This document shows, piece after piece, positions 6,168-7,752 of a stretch of 7,752 nucleotides of DNA (positions are counted from its first letter, which is position 1; the number at the start of each line of letters is the position of its first letter). The notes beneath the pieces were generated by a model, which saw only the letters and a list, made by a program, of their open reading frames with translations, had not been told where the DNA came from and ran no database searches. The stretch comes from CAYMEV01 sp964431655 [NCBI: uncultured bacterium]. GTDB lineage: Bacteria; CAYMEV01. Position numbers and translations under genes: made by a program. The stretch lies in NCBI GenBank assembly GCA_964431655.1, contig CAYSKJ010000046.1, positions 11,839 to 19,590 of the forward strand. Direction: 5' to 3'.

Positions 6168-7752
6168 TTACTTTCCGGGACACTGGGCAATTATTTCCGG
6201 ATCCAGGCCCTTATCCCCGTAAACCTTGTCAAAATGATCGGAAAAGGCTTTTGCAAGCTTCTCTGCCGTTTCTTTGTAAAGGTCCTTGTCCTTCCATGTC
6301 GTCCTGGGGTTCAGCATCTTTTTGGGAATATCACCGCAGGCTTTTGGAACATTCAGGTGAAACAGCTTATCTTCCCTGTATTCTGCTTTATCCAGCTCTC
6401 CAGAAAGGGCAGAGTCTACCATGGACCTTGTAAGGCTGATATCAATCCTCTCGCCTATACCGTATTTCCCCCCTGTCCAGCCAGTATTCAGGAGATAGAC
6501 TGAAGAACCGTATTTTTCAAGCTTTTCTCCCAGCATATTTGCATACACATTCGGATTTCTGGGCATAAAAGGCTCCCCGAAAAACCTTGAGAAGGTTGCA
6601 ACCGGTTCCACTATACCTGTCTCTGTCCCGGCAAGCTTGCTCGTGTATCCCATAAGAAACCACAGCATTGCCTGATTTTTGTCAAGCTTTGATACAGGCG
6701 GGAGAACACCGTAGGCATCTGCTGTAAGAAAGATTATTGTCCCGGGATGTGAACCTGTAGAGGGCTGTTTTATATTTGATAGCATGGTAAGAGGAAAACT
6801 CAGCCTTGAATTGGGTGTCAGCCTGGCATCACTCAGGTCCAGATGGCCATCCGGGTAAATCATTGCATTTTCAACTATGGTCCCGCATTCGGTATATTCC
6901 ATCTTCGCCATGACGGCATTATAGATCTCCGGCTCCTTTTCAGAACTGAGGTTTATGAGCTTTGCATAACAGCCGTTTTCAAAGTTGAATATCCCCGATT
7001 CACTCCAGCCATGCTCATCATCCCCTATAAGAAGCCTGCCGGGATCGGCTGAAAGAGTTGTTTTACCTGTACCGCTGAGACCCAGGAACAGGGAAGTATC
7101 CCCCTGGGGGCTTTCATTGGCTGAACAGTGCAGGGGAAGAACACCAGCTGCCGGAAGGTAATAGTTCATTACTGTGAATACCAGCTTTTTTACACTTCCC
7201 AGATAAGCTGAACCTATGACAACGCCCAGCCTTCTGTCATAATCTATCGCTATGGCCATATCTGTGGTACTGCCGTCCGTAAGCTTCCTCAGTAATCCCC
7301 TGTATTTCTTTTCATCAAGTTTGTTATAGGGAAGTACAATAAGCACAAACTCCTTGTCAGCAAAAACACTGCTGTTAAAATCCCCGGGGATAGGGAGGAA
7401 CATATTAAGTGTAAAAAGGGCTGTAAGGCTGTTGTTAGTAACTGTCTTAATGCACAGGTTATACCTTGAGTCAGAGCCTACCGACCTGTTGGTTATATAG
7501 ACCTTATCATGGTTTTTAAGCATGGAGATGGCATCCTTGAAAACCATATCAAATACTTCGGGTTTTATCGGATTATTGTTAGGCGATGACCAGTCTATGC
7601 TATCCTGGCTCTCAGGCCTTTTTACGGTAATGGTATCCTTGGGGCTCCGGCCGGTAGATTCAGGCCTTGTCCATGTCGCCAGGCGACCGGCTGCAGTGAC
7701 AACTGCTTCCTTATTCTCTATGGTGCTCCTGATGAGGTCTCTCCTGTCAAGA
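6168..7752 (-). CDS. pckA: ATP-dependent phosphoenolpyruvate carboxykinase, N-terminus cut by window edge
   Basis: The enzyme (EC 4.1.1.49) converts oxaloacetate and ATP to PEP, CO2 and ADP, the first committed step of gluconeogenesis; in some anaerobes it runs in the CO2-fixing direction. The frame is open from the right edge to TAA at 6170-6168, giving 527 codons. Counting from the first full codon (7751), the visible motifs are TGRSPKD (33-39, R35), AYLGSVKK (182-189, Y183 and metal ligand K189), LPLHCSAN (205-212, metal ligand H208), P-loop GLSGTGKT (224-231, K230), LIGDDEHGW (metal ligand D245), NSRLSFP (R316), and LTADAYGVLPPVS. These match E. coli Y207, K213, H232, K254, D269 and R333. 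Similarity runs upstream of the ATG at 7547, which is therefore internal. No ATG, GTG or TTG start is visible upstream of it, and by comparison with the 540-residue E. coli enzyme about 25-30 N-terminal residues lie outside the window. The spacing DNA to the convergent helicase stop is only 10 bases. Confidence 0.97.
   Translation of the reverse strand, partial: LDRRDLIRSTIENKEAVVTAAGRLATWTRPESTGRSPKDTITVKRPESQDSIDWSSPNNNPIKPEVFDMVFKDAISMLKNHDKVYITNRSVGSDSRYNLCIKTVTNNSLTALFTLNMFLPIPGDFNSSVFADKEFVLIVLPYNKLDEKKYRGLLRKLTDGSTTDMAIAIDYDRRLGVVIGSAYLGSVKKLVFTVMNYYLPAAGVLPLHCSANESPQGDTSLFLGLSGTGKTTLSADPGRLLIGDDEHGWSESGIFNFENGCYAKLINLSSEKEPEIYNAVMAKMEYTECGTIVENAMIYPDGHLDLSDARLTPNSRLSFPLTMLSNIKQPSTGSHPGTIIFLTADAYGVLPPVSKLDKNQAMLWFLMGYTSKLAGTETGIVEPVATFSRFFGEPFMPRNPNVYANMLGEKLEKYGSSVYLLNTGWTGGKYGIGERIDISLTRSMVDSALSGELDKAEYREDKLFHLNVPKACGDIPKKMLNPRTTWKDKDLYKETAEKLAKAFSDHFDKVYGDKGLDPEIIAQCPGK

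Noticed and set aside
6084-6503. Open frame of 139 codons on the plus strand running from the helicase end into pckA
   Set aside because: It overlaps the 3' end of the helicase out of frame and lies antisense to strongly conserved PEP carboxykinase sequence.
7545-7547. ATG at 7547 as the start of PEP carboxykinase
   Set aside because: The same frame continues upstream to the window edge with conserved family sequence including TGRSPKD, so this Met is internal.

Overview
The window holds three large protein genes packed tightly together: a minus-strand gene truncated at the left edge (1-2601), a plus-strand gene that is complete (2717-6157), and a minus-strand gene truncated at the right edge (6168-7752). 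No stretch over 300 bases lacks a gene. The only real intergenic space is 115 bases (2602-2716) between two divergent starts, plus 10 bases (6158-6167) between two convergent stops. I see no RNA gene, CRISPR array, insertion sequence or attachment site.

The organism is a bacterium. The promoters look like sigma-70 type and the PEP carboxykinase is the ATP-dependent kind. Composition is moderate (about 40-45% GC by eye), with heavy use of ATA for Ile and AGG/AGA for Arg. That codon habit is shared by all three genes, so none looks recently acquired. I cannot name the phylum with confidence; both visible start codons lack a Shine-Dalgarno sequence.

Left region: a large signalling protein with two class III nucleotide cyclase domains, a STAND-like P-loop ATPase, and the beginning of a TPR-like helical tail. 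This is the layout of mammalian soluble adenylyl cyclase (ADCY10). The catalytic residues are split between the two cyclase domains, and the residues that bind bicarbonate in ADCY10 are not conserved. Middle region: a 1146-residue Dna2-like enzyme with an N-terminal HEPN/DUF4145-like domain, a PD-(D/E)XK nuclease without a recognisable Fe-S cysteine set, and a complete SF1B helicase. Right region: ATP-dependent phosphoenolpyruvate carboxykinase (pckA), a gluconeogenic enzyme with all the catalytic motifs I checked.

The most interesting local structure is the divergent promoter region. On each strand a -35/-10 pair ends exactly six bases before the ATG, which would make both mRNAs leaderless. 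A functional link between the cyclase and the nuclease-helicase is possible but rests only on their divergent arrangement. PEP carboxykinase is most likely an unrelated metabolic neighbour.
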